NCBI GenBank assembly: GCA_007570785.1 | Contig: ML662449.1 | Location: 10,367,907-10,431,906, forward strand | DNA from: Antilocapra americana | Taxonomy: Eukaryota; Chordata; Mammalia; Artiodactyla; Antilocapridae | Length of the DNA: 64,000 nt | Direction of reading: 5' to 3' | In this document: piece by piece, positions 38,171-51,064 of the stretch | Layout of the letters: every line of letters begins with the position of its first letter | Position numbering within the stretch: the stretch's first letter is position 1 | Program-made: the position numbers and the translations under genes | The notes under the pieces: model-generated | Seen by the model: the letters and a program-made list of their open reading frames with translations, nothing else | Database searches by the model: none | What the model was told of the DNA's origin: nothing

Positions 38171-39057
38171 TGTATTATTTTGTTTTCTAAGTCTATTTTT
38201 GATTCTGATATTTAATGACTCTCTGTTATAAAATTAGACACAAAGAAAATGTGTAACTTCATAATGGTCAAAAAGTTTAGCATTAAGACATCACAATATT
38301 GCCTATTTCACAGTAAATTTTTTGAAGTTGATATCTTGGCATTGAATTGGAGGAAGTTATCCTAAAGCAATGATTCCGTACCTTGACTTCAGCCATTTAC
38401 ATATAACCATAGGACTTAGCAGCAGCAGCAGCAGCATAGGGATTGTGACCTGCACCAGTGCATTCTGAATTACTGTTTGCTAGTTCTTAAAAAAAAGTCT
38501 CACCTAAGTAAAACACATAAATATATTTTAAAATGAAACTTTTGTATCATAGGATTCTTTTGGTTTTTTCCTTTTTTTTTTTTTGTACAATAAATCCAAT
38601 AGTAAATTTAAAACAGTTTGCCTGGGTACATGTGTCTAAATCATCTTTACTGCACTTTGGGAAGCGCTGACCAAAGGTCATCTTAAATATGTTCAATATG
38701 CTATAAACAGGATTTTCTTAGTATATCAGCATGACCAAGTACTGTTTAATAACTGTCACACACAACACTGAACATAAAGAAGAGGCAGTTGGCAGAGAAA
38801 GACGTGAACACTAATGATTTGGAAAAAAAAAATAAACACATTTCAGGAAGAAATCACTAATGTTTTATAATTCAGCTCTGGTATTTCAAGTGGGATTGTA
38901 TCTTAAAGCCTGTAATTGCAAACTTGCTGATATTGGTGAACTATGTGATGCCTCCATTTTACATGAAAGCATTTTGAAATATAATCACTTCAATTTTCGG
39001 TGTTTGTAGAGGCCCAAATTTTAGATAATATGTGCAATTTTTGAAAAATATACTAAC

Positions 39058-39124
39058 TTCTAGAAAAATGACAATAAATTCTCATAAAAATCTTCAAAAT
39101 ACTGAAATCTGAAATCCTGTGCTT
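39058..39124 (+). repeat. Dispersed direct repeat, copy 2
   Basis: This is the second copy of the element at 38103-38170, about 955 bases away, with a one-base deletion in an A-run. Confidence 0.6.
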
Positions 39125-39542
39125 TATATTCCAGGGAAGGAAAACATAAATGCCTCTACTTTGGACTTACTGTTTTTCAGTTTATTCATTCTCTACTCCC
39201 TCCTCTTTTGAGATCCTCCCTACAGGGAAATCAAGTGTCAGAAGAATTCCTTAATACCTTCAGGCATGGTAGCCTCCAGATATTACTCTCAAAGTTTGAA
39301 AATGACAAGTTAGGTCTTTGTTGAAAGATATACCTGAAAGAACTAAGGTAAACAGAAAGATGTCAAAAGCATTGGATTATTTCTTGTTGTCGTTTGATTT
39401 TGCATGGATATTCTTTAATGTGGTTTAGAGGTTAAAACATTTCATTCTTTCTCCATTGGCCAGGCAACTTCTGGAGATACTTTCTCTAGTTCCCTGATCT
39501 TACTTTTCTGAGCTGCCCTGTAGAGTGAATTTGTGTGTTGGG

Positions 39543-39675
39543 TGGGGGCAGTGTGTGCTCAGTTGTGTCTGACTCTTTGTAATTCCAAGGACTCTAGCCT
39601 GCCAGGCTCCTCCTTCCATGGAATTTTCCAAGCCAGAATACTGGAGTGGGTTGCCATATCCTACTCCAGGCAAAT
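39543..39675 (-). mobile_element. Bov-tA SINE, truncated
   Basis: This reverse-oriented fragment spans 'gtgtgctcagttgtgtctga' to 'tggagtgggttgccatatcc'. The tRNA head is missing. Confidence 0.85.
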
Positions 39676-40255
39676 TTGTAGGGCAAGTGGTAATCTGTTC
39701 ATAGATCTCGTTTTTTTTATGCCTGATAGTGGTCGCATATCTTAGCAAACCAAGTGCCATTCCCTGGAAGACTTTATTCTGCTTTATTTTTTCCTAAACA
39801 TGGAAGTAAGTTGAAATAATAATTTATCAAAACAACATAAACACCTGACCATCTTAACGACCAAGGAAAATCAAAACCGAAAAGCTTTTGCTTAGTACAA
39901 CCAGAATGCTTAAGAACTTAAAAACCACAAAGTTGGAAATGGATAGTTAGGGCTCTTTTAAAAACTGTCATTTTACCGTGATTCTAAATCAGTAGCCCCA
40001 GCACAATGAGGAGTGTGGTTGATCTTCAGATGCTCTGGAAACCCCTGCTTTGAGGGTTAAACAGCCATATTTAAGTCCCCAGTGATACTGTGCTGCCAAT
40101 AATACTTGGTGACATGGGACCAACCACGCCCTGACCGGATAAGAACCAAATGCTCACAGCCAGTTAATTCCTAACTTGTGATTCTTTACCTAGCAGCTAC
40201 CAATTTTTCTCTTTGAGCATTTAACTCTCTTTAGTTTTGTATTTTTGCATGTCTT

Positions 40256-40331
40256 TTTTTTTTTAATCTTTTATTTTATATTGGAGTATAGCTGATTTTA
40301 ACAATGCTGTGATAGTTTCAGGGGGTATTTT
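40256..40331 (+). mobile_element. L1-like fragment
   Basis: 'Attttatattggagtatagc' followed by 'tgctgtgatagtttcagg' resembles a common ruminant L1-derived 3' segment. It is short and approximate. Confidence 0.4.
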
Positions 40332-40334
40332 TGC

Positions 40335-42940
40335 CTTTCTAAGGTTGAAGCCAGCACCCCCCTTTTATCCTAAGCTAATTTAGACTGAAAAGTATTACTC
40401 ATTTTTGGATACTCTTAAATTCAATGTTTAGGGCTTATTTGTTTGAGACGCTCAACCAATGAGCCTTCCTCAATGCTTGTAGCCTTTTATCCCAGGAGGG
40501 AATAGTTTGAACTTGTTTCAAAATTCTCTTTTTCTTTGCTTTTTACTTCCCTATGAGTCTGTAATTTAGTTCTGCTGACACAGTCAGTTAACCCCATACT
40601 GAGGAGCTGATTAAAAACACTTTCTAAAAATGTCTACTCCTATTGCTGGTATTAATCAGCAATTTTTTTTCTTTTGCCTATCGCTTTTTTTTTTATCAAA
40701 ATCTTTCCACCCCAATAATTCTAAATGGGCACAATTTAAAAGCTACATCCTAGTCTTTTTAGGATGAGCTGGTTCTCACTGTATAATCTCTAATGTACCT
40801 GCTACTTGAGAATGATTCCGGAGAACAGTAAGTGGTCTTAGAGATTCTGTCACACCTTGTTTGTGCCAGAACAAATGTTAGCACTAATCAGGTTTGTTCT
40901 CATCCCTGTGTTTAGGGGACCTTTCAATTGCACAACAGATTTCTCTCTTGAGGAATCCTTTCTTGAAAAACCTGAATAATTGTTGTGGATATTCTAAGCT
41001 GCTCAGGTTTCTTTTATACACTCAGTTAACTGAGTTACTTTATACAGTCAGTTAACTCAGATAACAAGGCCATCCTCACTGTCCTACCCTTGTTCTTTTG
41101 GAAACTTTCAAGAAGACTTGAGGTCCAAAAACAGGCTCAGTGTTTATCTGCTGTGCTCATTGTCACTGACATTTTTGAGGATAGTGATAAAAAGGCAAGT
41201 CTGTTGCCAATTTCATAAATCGGTCTTTTCTCTCTGCTTTGTTGTCAGGTTGCCCTTCTCACTAATGTCACCATATGTCACCTCTTGTCCCAGTCAATAT
41301 GAGGTTGACTGAAAAGAGTTTGAACAACTTTTAGGTCCTGTTGCCTGTAATTGGTAAACCTTTGCTGACTTTTTTGGTTTTATACTATTCTGTTTACAAC
41401 AATGTGATTTGGATAACGTTAATTATCTGCCCTAATTGCATCTTTGATGTTCGGGAATAAAGTTGAGGTTTAATTTTTGTCCCTAATTTAAAAAAACATT
41501 TGACAAATTGCAAAGCATGCCCCGTCTCCATGCCTAAAACCTTTCTTTATTCCCCCAAACCCTGAGAGGACCTGTTATTATCGTGTCTGTTTCACAGATA
41601 AAGTTTAAAGTAACAAAACTGTTTAGGATCAAAGGCTGTGTACTGACTTATGTTATCAATGGAAAAAATCTGCGTAGCTGCATCCTTTTATTAAGCTAAA
41701 TATTTGGTAGGGAAAGCATGAGAAAAAAAAATAGAAAACTTTCCTTCTGGTTGAATTTTTTAGTTCTTTTCTCTTTCTATCCTATTATCTACTATAAATT
41801 AGAAATATTTAAACTTTTGGAACCCATCTCCATAAAGTTTCACTATTTCTAGTATTTAGACATTTTGAATTAATGAAATACACTCAGTGTAAAATGTTTG
41901 CTTCTCCGATTTCAAAGTTATTTTTTTGTTGCACAGAAATATATAGTTTTGAGAGATCACCCTCAAAATTGTATATAGAACAAAAGATTGTTATGTAGAT
42001 TAATCATAACCTTTCATTCTATAAATATAGTATTAGTTTTGTTCTTATATTTGGTATGTCTTTTTGCATTTAAAAACTATAACAGAGACATAAATCCATT
42101 TATGACATATTATGGCATAGTTTTCAAGGAGATAGCAATTCAAACTTCCCATTTAAAAAGAGAGAAGAAAACTGCTTTCAGGAAATATTAGTTAATCGGC
42201 AGGAGTCCTTTTCAGAGGACAGTTACCATGGGATTGAGAAGTATTTGCTAATTATAACAGTGCACTAATTATCTGCTTTTACATCTCATCTTTGTGTCTT
42301 TCTGTCTAAATTCACTTCTAATTACATGGTGCCCTTTTTGCATATGACATATCTAAAAGTATTGCTTTTATCAGATATGAATTTCTTTTACTTGGAAATA
42401 TTAAAGACATAGCTTCACTTCCAAAATATTTTCTCCTAGACTATAGTGAAATCTTTTGATAAAGAATAATCTGTCATGCTGCGGGGAGGGAGGGACCAAG
42501 GTTTAAATATTAGACATTTTGTGTCTTCCAAAAAAGAATAGCAAGGCTGATCAGCCTTGTCATGGTTTCTATTTTTTAAATATGGTTAAGCAGATATAGT
42601 CACATTACCCACTCATCATCACCATCATTTTCATCATATTTTTTTATTACTTTTCAGAATTTCAAATGTTGTAATGATGGAAAGATATTTAAAACATAGT
42701 GTAATAAAGGAAATATCACTGGGTCATCAGAACCTATTTTCATGGGATTAATTGGTCATCTGAATTGCAGAGGTACGCTCAAAACAAAAGCAACAATATC
42801 AACAACAAATGTGATTTCAGTTCCTGTGTTCTGATTCCTCTGGGGCTTGTTGAGCACATAGAAAGAGGGGTTCACTTTCTGCATAAGGGGAGTCTCACTC
42901 ACCTCCCCCCCATAACAGGAATTTCATGGGGGCTGGGGAG
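40335..42940. other. Intergenic AT-rich sequence, no gene seen
   Basis: A 26-bp tandem pair that includes a palindrome lies at 41013-41066. Otherwise it is unique-looking sequence with no supported gene. Confidence 0.4.
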
Positions 42941-42943
42941 TAG

Positions 42944-42992
42944 GGTGAAGTGAAGTGAAGTGAAGTCGCTCAGTCGTGTCTGACTCTTTGGG
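42944..42992 (-). mobile_element. Bov-tA SINE tail fragment
   Basis: A short GTGAA tandem precedes 'gtcgctcagtcgtgtctgac'. Only the tail end of the SINE remains. Confidence 0.8.
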
Positions 42993-42994
42993 GT

Positions 42995-45900
42995 TGGGGA
43001 GTGGGGTGGGGACTTATAAACTGAGAAGCTCCATCTCTAGAGCCCTACAGGCCTTCTGCCCTGACACAGACTCCTGTGACGGCCATTAGTCTGACTCACT
43101 GTGGGTATACACTTTCTCTAACCCCACCCCGATCATCCTTTATTGATTATGAACTTTAATGCACACATATTCATTTCAATGTTTGCTTTTTTTAAAGAAA
43201 GCCTAAAGAATAATTTATAAGCTTTTAAAGAAACATCTGATGGAGTGTTGCAGCTTCTTGCAAATACAAACAAAATCTGCTCTGCAGTATATTAAAGCAC
43301 ATCCAGATATGTGGATCAAGCAGTTTAGAGCTCAGGCTCCAGGTAGGGTTGAAGGAGGTGGAGGGCTGTTCAGAGCACAAGGCATAGCATTTACTGAAGG
43401 CTTCCTCTATGCCAGGCACTGGGATGGGTGATTCTGAACACAGCCTTTCATTCTGGTAACATCCAAGGTTACTGACAACCAGTTGTTATGGCAGTCAAAT
43501 CAGAACTTGGGAGTCTGATACATCTTTTATGTTGAGTTACGCTGAGCTGAAAACTTGCATCTTTTGCTATCAGTTTCACTCTTATGCTTGGCCACAAAAT
43601 CATTTACATACATTCAACATGAGATGCTCAATTGCCCAGCAAGCTAAGGAAGCAGTAAGGGCCTTGGGAGCCATGTGTGGGCATTCCTTGCAATGAGAGA
43701 CGTTTCTGCAATGGAAGAAGCTCTCTTCATTGTTTGAACAGAGACCTTTTTCCATCCTTCCCACCCCCTTGGGCCTAAGGCTCCTCATCTGGAAATCAGG
43801 ATGCCTTGACTCTATTTTTGATATTCGTCCCAGCCCCCATGATTTGTGAATTTTGCATTTGATTCTGCTGATGCTACATGTTTACAGCTGAAAGGGGGAG
43901 GGCAAAATAATTATAAACAGAACTTGCCTAGTCAAAATTCAGGGGCTCAAGAGAAATGATTTAAGTATTTTCTGACTCTGACAATCAGAAATAAATTCCT
44001 TCATGGAAATTATAAGATACACTGAAAATAAAAGCCCCGCCTTTTGTTTCTTCCTTTTTACCATTTAAGTTATAACATGTTATGGAAGTGAAATCTTCCC
44101 AAAGGCTGGAACAGTAGTCCTAGGATCAAGCCACTGCAGACTGGGATTATTCTGTGATTGTCTGCTGTGTGCTTTGGTAAAGGAAACCATCCCTCTCTGG
44201 GCTCTGTAAAATAATGTTAATTCTGTCTCCTTCAAAATGGTGTTCTGATGTTTAATCAATGTTCATAAATCTCAAGATCTTCCCATGATAATATGACATA
44301 AAGTACAAAGTATTATTCTTGGAATGGGGTAATTCTATCCAATTACATCTCCTCTGAGCTATCACCTGTGTAGGAAACATTGTTATTACTTTGCAAATTA
44401 CTCTGTACTTAGGCTTTCTCATATTCCCTAATCATGAGCAAAAGTCCCATTAGAAATCTTAGAATATTTAATATTTGCAACATTGACTTTGATGGGACAT
44501 TACAGTGACGAACAAGCTGGACTAGTGCTATCCTAAGGGCAGGTCAGAAGGATCTAAATCTCTCTGAGGATGCGGCTTATGCAATGCCGTTTGCCATTCT
44601 TACAGCAACTGTATAATTAATAACTGGACATAGCGTCATTCATCTGAATGGGATCATAGCAGACTTTGAGTTTGAAGCTAGGAGTCAGTTGGTCTGAGAT
44701 TTGCGCCAGTTTCTAGAGACTGGATTCTCTTTCTCAGCTGGTGGTATTTGCATTTTTAAATGCAGCCAGTCCTTCTTAAACAGTTGCCAAACATGAAAGT
44801 GACACTCGAGAGTTTCCTAGCAGGCACTACAAGTTACTGCCATGTTTGAAATGGACCAGTGTATATACTCTACTTCATTCATTAATTAGTGTATTTATCC
44901 GATTAATTATTTATTGGTAACTTCTGTTCCAGGATCTGGATTAAAGAAGACAAACAAGGGATCCTGAGGAAGTATGTTATCAGTACTAGTTACCTTCATG
45001 GGCAGTCCCTGTACTGTTTTAGCTGCTGGTTTTATTTTGGAAGTTGTTCTATGGAGCTGTATCGTCACATAGAATGAAAATGACTCCTCCCCACCCCCAC
45101 CTCAATCCATAGCCGAGGTCAATTCATGGGACATTCCGTGAACTTTTATCAAGGGTAGAATAAGCATTTACAATAATTAACATAAAAAATGAAACAAAAA
45201 AGGTTCGTATTTTAGTGTATGCAACTGCTTAGGTATTTGGGTAATAATTACCTCCTTTTCTTCTTTTTTCCCTTCTGATTATGTCACAATTGTAGTGACT
45301 CTTAAAGATTGCATAAACACTCTAGGATATTAAAAATTAAATTATTATCAAAATGATACCGAAAAAGAAATTTTGATACTAAAGAAGAAGGAAAACGTGC
45401 CCATAAACCCACCATCCAAACATAACTAAAAGTAATTTCTTTCTTCAGATGTATATTTTTATAGAAATTATATGCTTTTGCTTTCCATTGTAGTATCTCT
45501 TTCAAATTATTACATAAACTTAGTATCCATTTTTAATGTCTACTTAATATTACAAAGTCTAAGTGTACCATACTATAGTTAAATGCTATCTATTTTTGGA
45601 TATTTACTTTTTCTCTAAATTTTTTTCCTCCACTATTATAAATTAAGCTACAGGGCATTGTGTTTGTATGTGTGTATACCTGCATGTGTGTGCACATAGA
45701 CTTCTCCACATTTTTTTAGATAGGTATCTGGAAGTTAGAATTCTAGGTCTTTAAAATACATTAAAAAATTTTATGGCTTTAAAGATATTTTTTTTGCTGA
45801 ATTACACGGCATCATTGGATACAATAATTTAAATATTCCTTTTACCAAAATTTCTAGGTAAAAATGAATCCCTATATTTAAAATTGCATTTCTTATTATC

Positions 45901-46255
45901 TGCAGCTCTTGTCCTTCCTTTTTGAATTGTTTATTCACTTTTTCAGTAAATTTCTGTTTGTGATATTGTAGCTTTGAAACTTTAGAATCCTCTTTCTTAT
46001 ATGAAGGGATGTATGAAACTAACATATATAATGTTTATGAATAAATATTCATGAAATTTAAAATGGTCATAAAAATAAAAAGACAAACCTAAAATTAGTC
46101 ATGATTACGTATGTTTGTGCCTAAGGGAAAAATCAGCAGAAATTTATAAATATATTAGTGTGGCTAAAGATGGTGAATGATATTTACTTTATTTTTCTAA
46201 TTTTCAAGGTTTCTATAGTGAATGTGCACTATTTTTTTTAAATCAGCAAAAGCAG
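42995..46255. other. Intergenic sequence, no gene seen
   Basis: No coding gene or recent repeat is recognised. A MIR-like stretch may lie at about 44160-44260. Confidence 0.4.
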
Positions 46256-46310
46256 TCATTTGTAGATATGTCTTTCTTTTCTCTTGACTCTTTTTTTTTT
46301 TTTAAACTAG

Positions 46311-46540
46311 GATGCTTTTAAGACGTGAGTTTCATCGAAACTGATGGATATACGTCAATTTGGAAGCAATGGACAAGTGAAAGATTAGTTTCTGGAAGAT
46401 CCTTTCCTTTGTGGAACTAAAAATTTCTTAAAAGATGATTGAGACGAGACCAGATCGGTTTCTCTGAGTGGGTAAAGGATATTCAGATTGAATTTTCCTG
46501 TGGCCGAACTATGGGGAATAAATGCTTCTCGGAGCTGCTG
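46311..46540 (+). ncRNA. Candidate 3'-terminal exon of a plus-strand lncRNA
   Basis: An acceptor with a branch-point-like CTTGAC, a T13 tract and AAACTAG precedes 46311. The block that follows is non-repetitive, keeps several CpGs and reaches AATAAA at 46517-46522, with T/GT-rich sequence downstream (46565-46610). This is the layout of a terminal exon. It points away from MEIS1 on the opposite strand. No long ORF is present. Expression is not shown. Confidence 0.25.
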
Positions 46541-46544
46541 GTCT

Positions 46545-47745
46545 CAATTCCCAGGCTATTCTGAGATTTTGCGTGTGACGTTTTTGTGTCATCTTTTGCC
46601 TGGATTTTCACAGTGACAAATTCTCATGGGTGAAACAAGTACACAATTTATAACTGAATGTCTGCTTTTTAAAAGTTTGCCTTTAATTTAAAATATCCTT
46701 TTTTGTACAAGTGAGCACATTTCCATGTTTGGTCCATTTAAATAATGAAATCTATTGTTTGCAAAAGAATAACAAGTAGACAAGCTCTCAAATCTCTCTT
46801 GTTAGTAGAATTTCACTTGAAGCCTGAGCTCCTGACCTCTCTACTCTCAGCTGGTAATAGTCTTACTGTACTCTGATTGCAGGTAAATGTGCTAGAGAAA
46901 TTAAAACAACCATTTGGAGGCTGAACTAGAAAAAGTCTCAGTAAAGATTGATTTCCAAGAGTGTTCCAGGGACATATAATTCAGAAATTTCTCCAAATTT
47001 CCAGCATGGACAAGAAACGGTGCAAAGACTTTCATGGAAATAATAAATGTATTATTTCTCAATAGTGTAAGCTCTTGATCTTCATTTTAGTAGCTAGTTC
47101 TGCCTGAGAGTATATTTTTAAAATTAGGGTTTTGTCTTTATTTTTGGCACGACATTCTTGGATGGGGCAAAGGGAAAGGGCACTTTCTGTTCTTAGGGTT
47201 TACGAACCTTACAAACCTGAGTAAAGCAGGGTATGTTGGGGTTTAGGGGAATTAACACTCTTGTTCATCTCCAAACCCCTTGGTTAGGAATCAATGGAAA
47301 GATTCACATAGGAGCATGATGGAGAAATATCAGTTATGGGGGAATAATACGATTGGAAAACAAGGCTTAGATCTAGGCTGGCTAATAAACATCTTGTCTA
47401 TTTCATTAAACAGGATTGCCCAACAAAGTCTTCCCAAATCACAGCTGCATAAATATGTGAGACCTGAGCATAGGCTGCCTGAAATTGAAAGAAAACTCAG
47501 CAATCAGTAGAGGCTGAGCATCTAAGCTTGGTCACTGATTAGGAAAACTGATCTTTCTGAGAAACGTGAAAAGGGTCAGCGAGGAAGACTTTGGAAAACT
47601 TTCTTCTGTACTTTGACTTAATGAGCACGGAAGTTTCCCTTCCTATGGAAATGAATATGAATAATCATTCCCTCCTCACAAATAAACGCAGTGAAGCAAT
47701 GATTGGAAAGTAAAGATTGAGTGGATTTGGGGCGTGAATGATGGC
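46545..47745. other. Intergenic sequence, no gene seen
   Basis: This is unique-looking sequence between the candidate terminal exon and a Bov-tA SINE. Nothing is supported. Confidence 0.4.
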
Positions 47746-47750
47746 CCTCT

Positions 47751-47958
47751 TGTGCTAAGTAACTTTGGTCATGTCCAAGTCTTTGCAACCCTGTGTACTG
47801 TAACCCACCAGGCTTCTCTGTCCACAGGCTTCTCTAGGCAGGAATGCTGGAATGGGTTGCCATTTTCTTCACCAGGGGATCTTCCCAACCCAGGCATCGA
47901 AGTCAGGTCTCCTGCATTGCAGGTGATTTCTTTACTGTCTGAGCCACCAGGGAAGCCC
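47751..47958 (-). mobile_element. Bov-tA SINE
   Basis: This reverse-oriented copy ends 'ctgagccaccagggaagccc' at 47958. Confidence 0.9.
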
Positions 47959-48555
47959 TCTTGGGGGCAAGTATAAATTTATATCCTTAAGACATTCAGA
48001 AATTGGCAGGGGATTAGCAAGATGACAATTCTGTTCTGCTTCCAGAACTTGAAAACAAACAATAGCAAATAAATCTCTGCAGCATTCCTTAAATAAGCTT
48101 GATAAAGTGTGTGAAAACAGGTATTGGGAGTCTTGAGATACAGGTTTCATTCTTCTGGATCCAGTACTCTAGGAAACATGTGAAAGTACACTTTCCTCAG
48201 TAACTCACTTTTACAACCTTCATTTGCAGGGAAGGTGACTGGGTTGGTGTGTGGTTCCCTCAAGGGGAGGAAAAACCAAAGAGGCCCTTCTAGAGCATAA
48301 CCAAAATGGGAAGACCCACCAGGACTGGCCGCTGTGGGAAAGTAGTCTGAAGTGGGATCACCGAGAGGTAGTAAATAAGAAATAAGATGAAAAGCCTCTC
48401 AGAGCATTAATGGCCTAGAGAAGAGCAGCATCAAAGCCCTTTTAGGTTTCTTAAGATCGCCTATGGAGATCTACTGTGGAGTAATATTGCCATTGCCAGT
48501 GCCCTAAGATTTTGCTCCTTTCAACATTATTCCTCCAGTATTCCCTCATGCTCTA

Positions 48556-48671
48556 GTCCTTCATAGCTCAGTTGGTAAAGAATCCCCCTGCAATGCAGGA
48601 GACCCTGTTTTGATTCCTAGGTTGGGAAAGATCCCCTGGAGAAGGGATAGGCCACCCACTCCAGTATTCTT
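48556..48671 (+). mobile_element. Bov-tA SINE, 5' half, first of a tandem pair
   Basis: The head 'catagctcagttggtaaaga' and body up to 'ccactccagtattctt' are present and then joined directly to a second copy. Confidence 0.88.
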
Positions 48672-48861
48672 GGGCTTCCCTTGTGGCTCAGCTGGTAAAG
48701 AATCTGCCTGCAATGTGGGAGACCTGCGTTTGATCCCTGGGTTGGGAAGATCCCCTGGAGAAAGGAAAGGTTACCCACTCCAATATTCTAGTCTGGAGAA
48801 TTCCATGGACTGTATAGTCCATGGGGTCTCAGCGAGTCAGACATGACTGAGTGACTCACTA
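48672..48861 (+). mobile_element. Bov-tA SINE, second of a tandem pair
   Basis: It starts 'gggcttcccttgtggctcag' immediately after 'ccagtattctt' of the preceding copy and runs to 'gactgagtgactcact'. Confidence 0.9.
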
Positions 48862-49367
48862 GTCTCCAGGGATGGGAAAGGAATGGGGGGTCCTCTTTTG
48901 GTGGGGAGGGTTGAGGCTGGAAAAGAAATTTTAGTATTTCTTTTGAAGAAGTAGATGTCTTCTGTTCCTTGAGTTGTGGGGGGTGTGGGGTAGGGTTGGG
49001 AGGGTAGAGGGGTGGTTGTGGGAATCTAAAATTCCCCAAAGAAGGAAGATAAACTTCTAACTAGGAAAGTGCATTCTAGTGAGGAGAGTTAAAACATCAT
49101 TACAGAAAAAGAAAACAAAATCTATCCACTAGTCATAGTTGGTTCAGCCTCTGGTCTGTCTCTCTTAGATGATAGAAATTGAGTCTAAGCAGAAACCCTT
49201 AGCTCACAGACTTCAAACCAAAGAATCTACACACAGAGTCCAGTTGAGGAGGCAGGGGGAGTCACTGTGAATCCATATATGCCATATTCTGACCAAAAGA
49301 AAGTCTGTATAAAGTGCTTTGTACTATCCCCAAAGGAAAGTAATCTGGGGAGGGGTGAAGTTAACAT

Positions 49368-49421
49368 TGAAATAAATAAGTAAATAAATAAATAAATTTA
49401 AAAAAAATTAAAAAAAAAATA
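49368..49421. repeat. (AAAT)n and A-rich simple repeat
   Basis: AAAT/AAGT units pass into A-runs over about 50 bases. Confidence 0.8.
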
Positions 49422-50244
49422 CTGCCAGAAAGAAAGGAAGAAGGGAAGAGACATGATGGCAAAATGATACAAAAGTAAAGTCTGGAGAAAGACACACTCC
49501 AAGGAACAAAAAGCTGCTTTTGTTTGTAAGTGCTACTATGAACTGTCAAACAAAGTAAAGAGAACAGTAACTCTTTGAAACAAACCATCAAATTGTGTAA
49601 ATAGTATTATGAGTTAGAAAAGAAAATCTAGGAGTAAATACAATAAATGGTAGCCAATTTAAAAACATCCTTGAAATTCTACTGGAAAGAAAGAAAAAAG
49701 AAGACTTAAATAGGAAGGCATTATCTGTTTCACAGATAGGAAGGCTTAAGATGCTATCATCACTAAATTATTCTATAAATTAGACAAAATGTTCATTAGA
49801 ATACCATCAAAATTTAGAGGAATAAGTAAGTGTGAATATTTAAGTTATAAAAGAAAATTAAAATGGGCAATGGATTTACAAAAATATAATACACTCAAGT
49901 AATAACTGGGATATGATTAAGGTATTGTCTCTAATCACTGGGGAATATATAGTCCAGTTAATGAATGGCACATAGCCTAACCATGTTTTAAAAAGAGAGA
50001 GAGGAAGAAAAGTAAGATTTCTGCATTATTCTCACTCCTGAAATAAATTCCACATTTGTTTAAATATACTCGCAAAATAAAACAAAAACATCTAGACCAT
50101 AATTATGATGTATAAATACAGCATGAACAATCTGGAAGCTAGAAGGGAAAAGATTGCTTTTGATACCTTCCCTTTATTTGAAGTTACATGCTTTTTTATT
50201 AGTTGATCAATGTTTGCTTCTCCAATGTATTATTAAGGTCGATG

Positions 50245-50325
50245 CAGGTTTGATGTCTGTTTTGGTCACCTTTGTGTCCTTAGCACATAGTAAATATGCA
50301 ATAAATATTTGTTAAATGGAGCAGT
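50245..50325 (+). mobile_element. L2/MIR-type 3'-end fragment
   Basis: 'Cttagcacatagtaaatatgcaataaatatttgttaaatgga' (two adjoining blocks, about 50279-50320) is the L2-like tail pattern. Confidence 0.45.
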
Positions 50326-50529
50326 CCCATTTAGATAAAAGTCAAATACCTGCACTCTATGAAGTATCATAACCAAAATGAGAACAAAACAAAATGGGAA
50401 GTGATGTTTTATAGAACAGAAAAAAGCTAATTTTAGTAAGCAATTTATCTTGCAAATTAGAGAGAATATCTGTAGTTTAGTAGAAAAGTAGATGGAGGAA
50501 TAAGTGGTTTAGGAGAAAAATTTCAAATA

Positions 50530-51060
50530 ATAAACATCATAAAAAAAAAGTATTCAATTTCACCCACAGTTAAAGAAACACAAATTAAAACAGTAAGTTG
50601 TCTCACATATTAGTTGGACAAGGATGAAAAAAAATTACTAAGACCCAATTGTGGGTGAGAGGCAGAGGAAACAGAAATTTTCTGAGGAAGAGAATGCATT
50701 GGGAGACCATTTTTAAGCCAATGTAGCATTATCTATCAAAATGTAAATATTCACATTCTTGAACTCAGCATTTCAAAATTACTGCAGATATAGTTGTGTG
50801 AGTGTGTGTTTTGTAAGCGAGCAAAGATATACGGGAATGAATTTTCATTTTTGCCCTACTTGTGATAGAGAAAAACTGTAAAAAATAGAAAAGTATATTG
50901 AGATGATTCTTTAAATAAATTATAGTGTATCCATAAGATGCAATGTTATCAACCATGGAATGAATTAACAAAATCTAGATGTGGTAAGATGAAAGAGAAT
51001 CACTACATATTCTCAAAGGGAAAAAACAAGTTGCAACAGTATCATATCATTTAAGCAAAT
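50530..51060 (+). mobile_element. Old L1 3' fragment, sense
   Basis: Diverged L1 ORF2-end and 3'UTR-like blocks are seen ('tttcacccacagttaaagaa', 'attatagtgtatccataag'). It is degraded, with no open frame. Confidence 0.4.
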
Positions 51061-51064
51061 TTTC

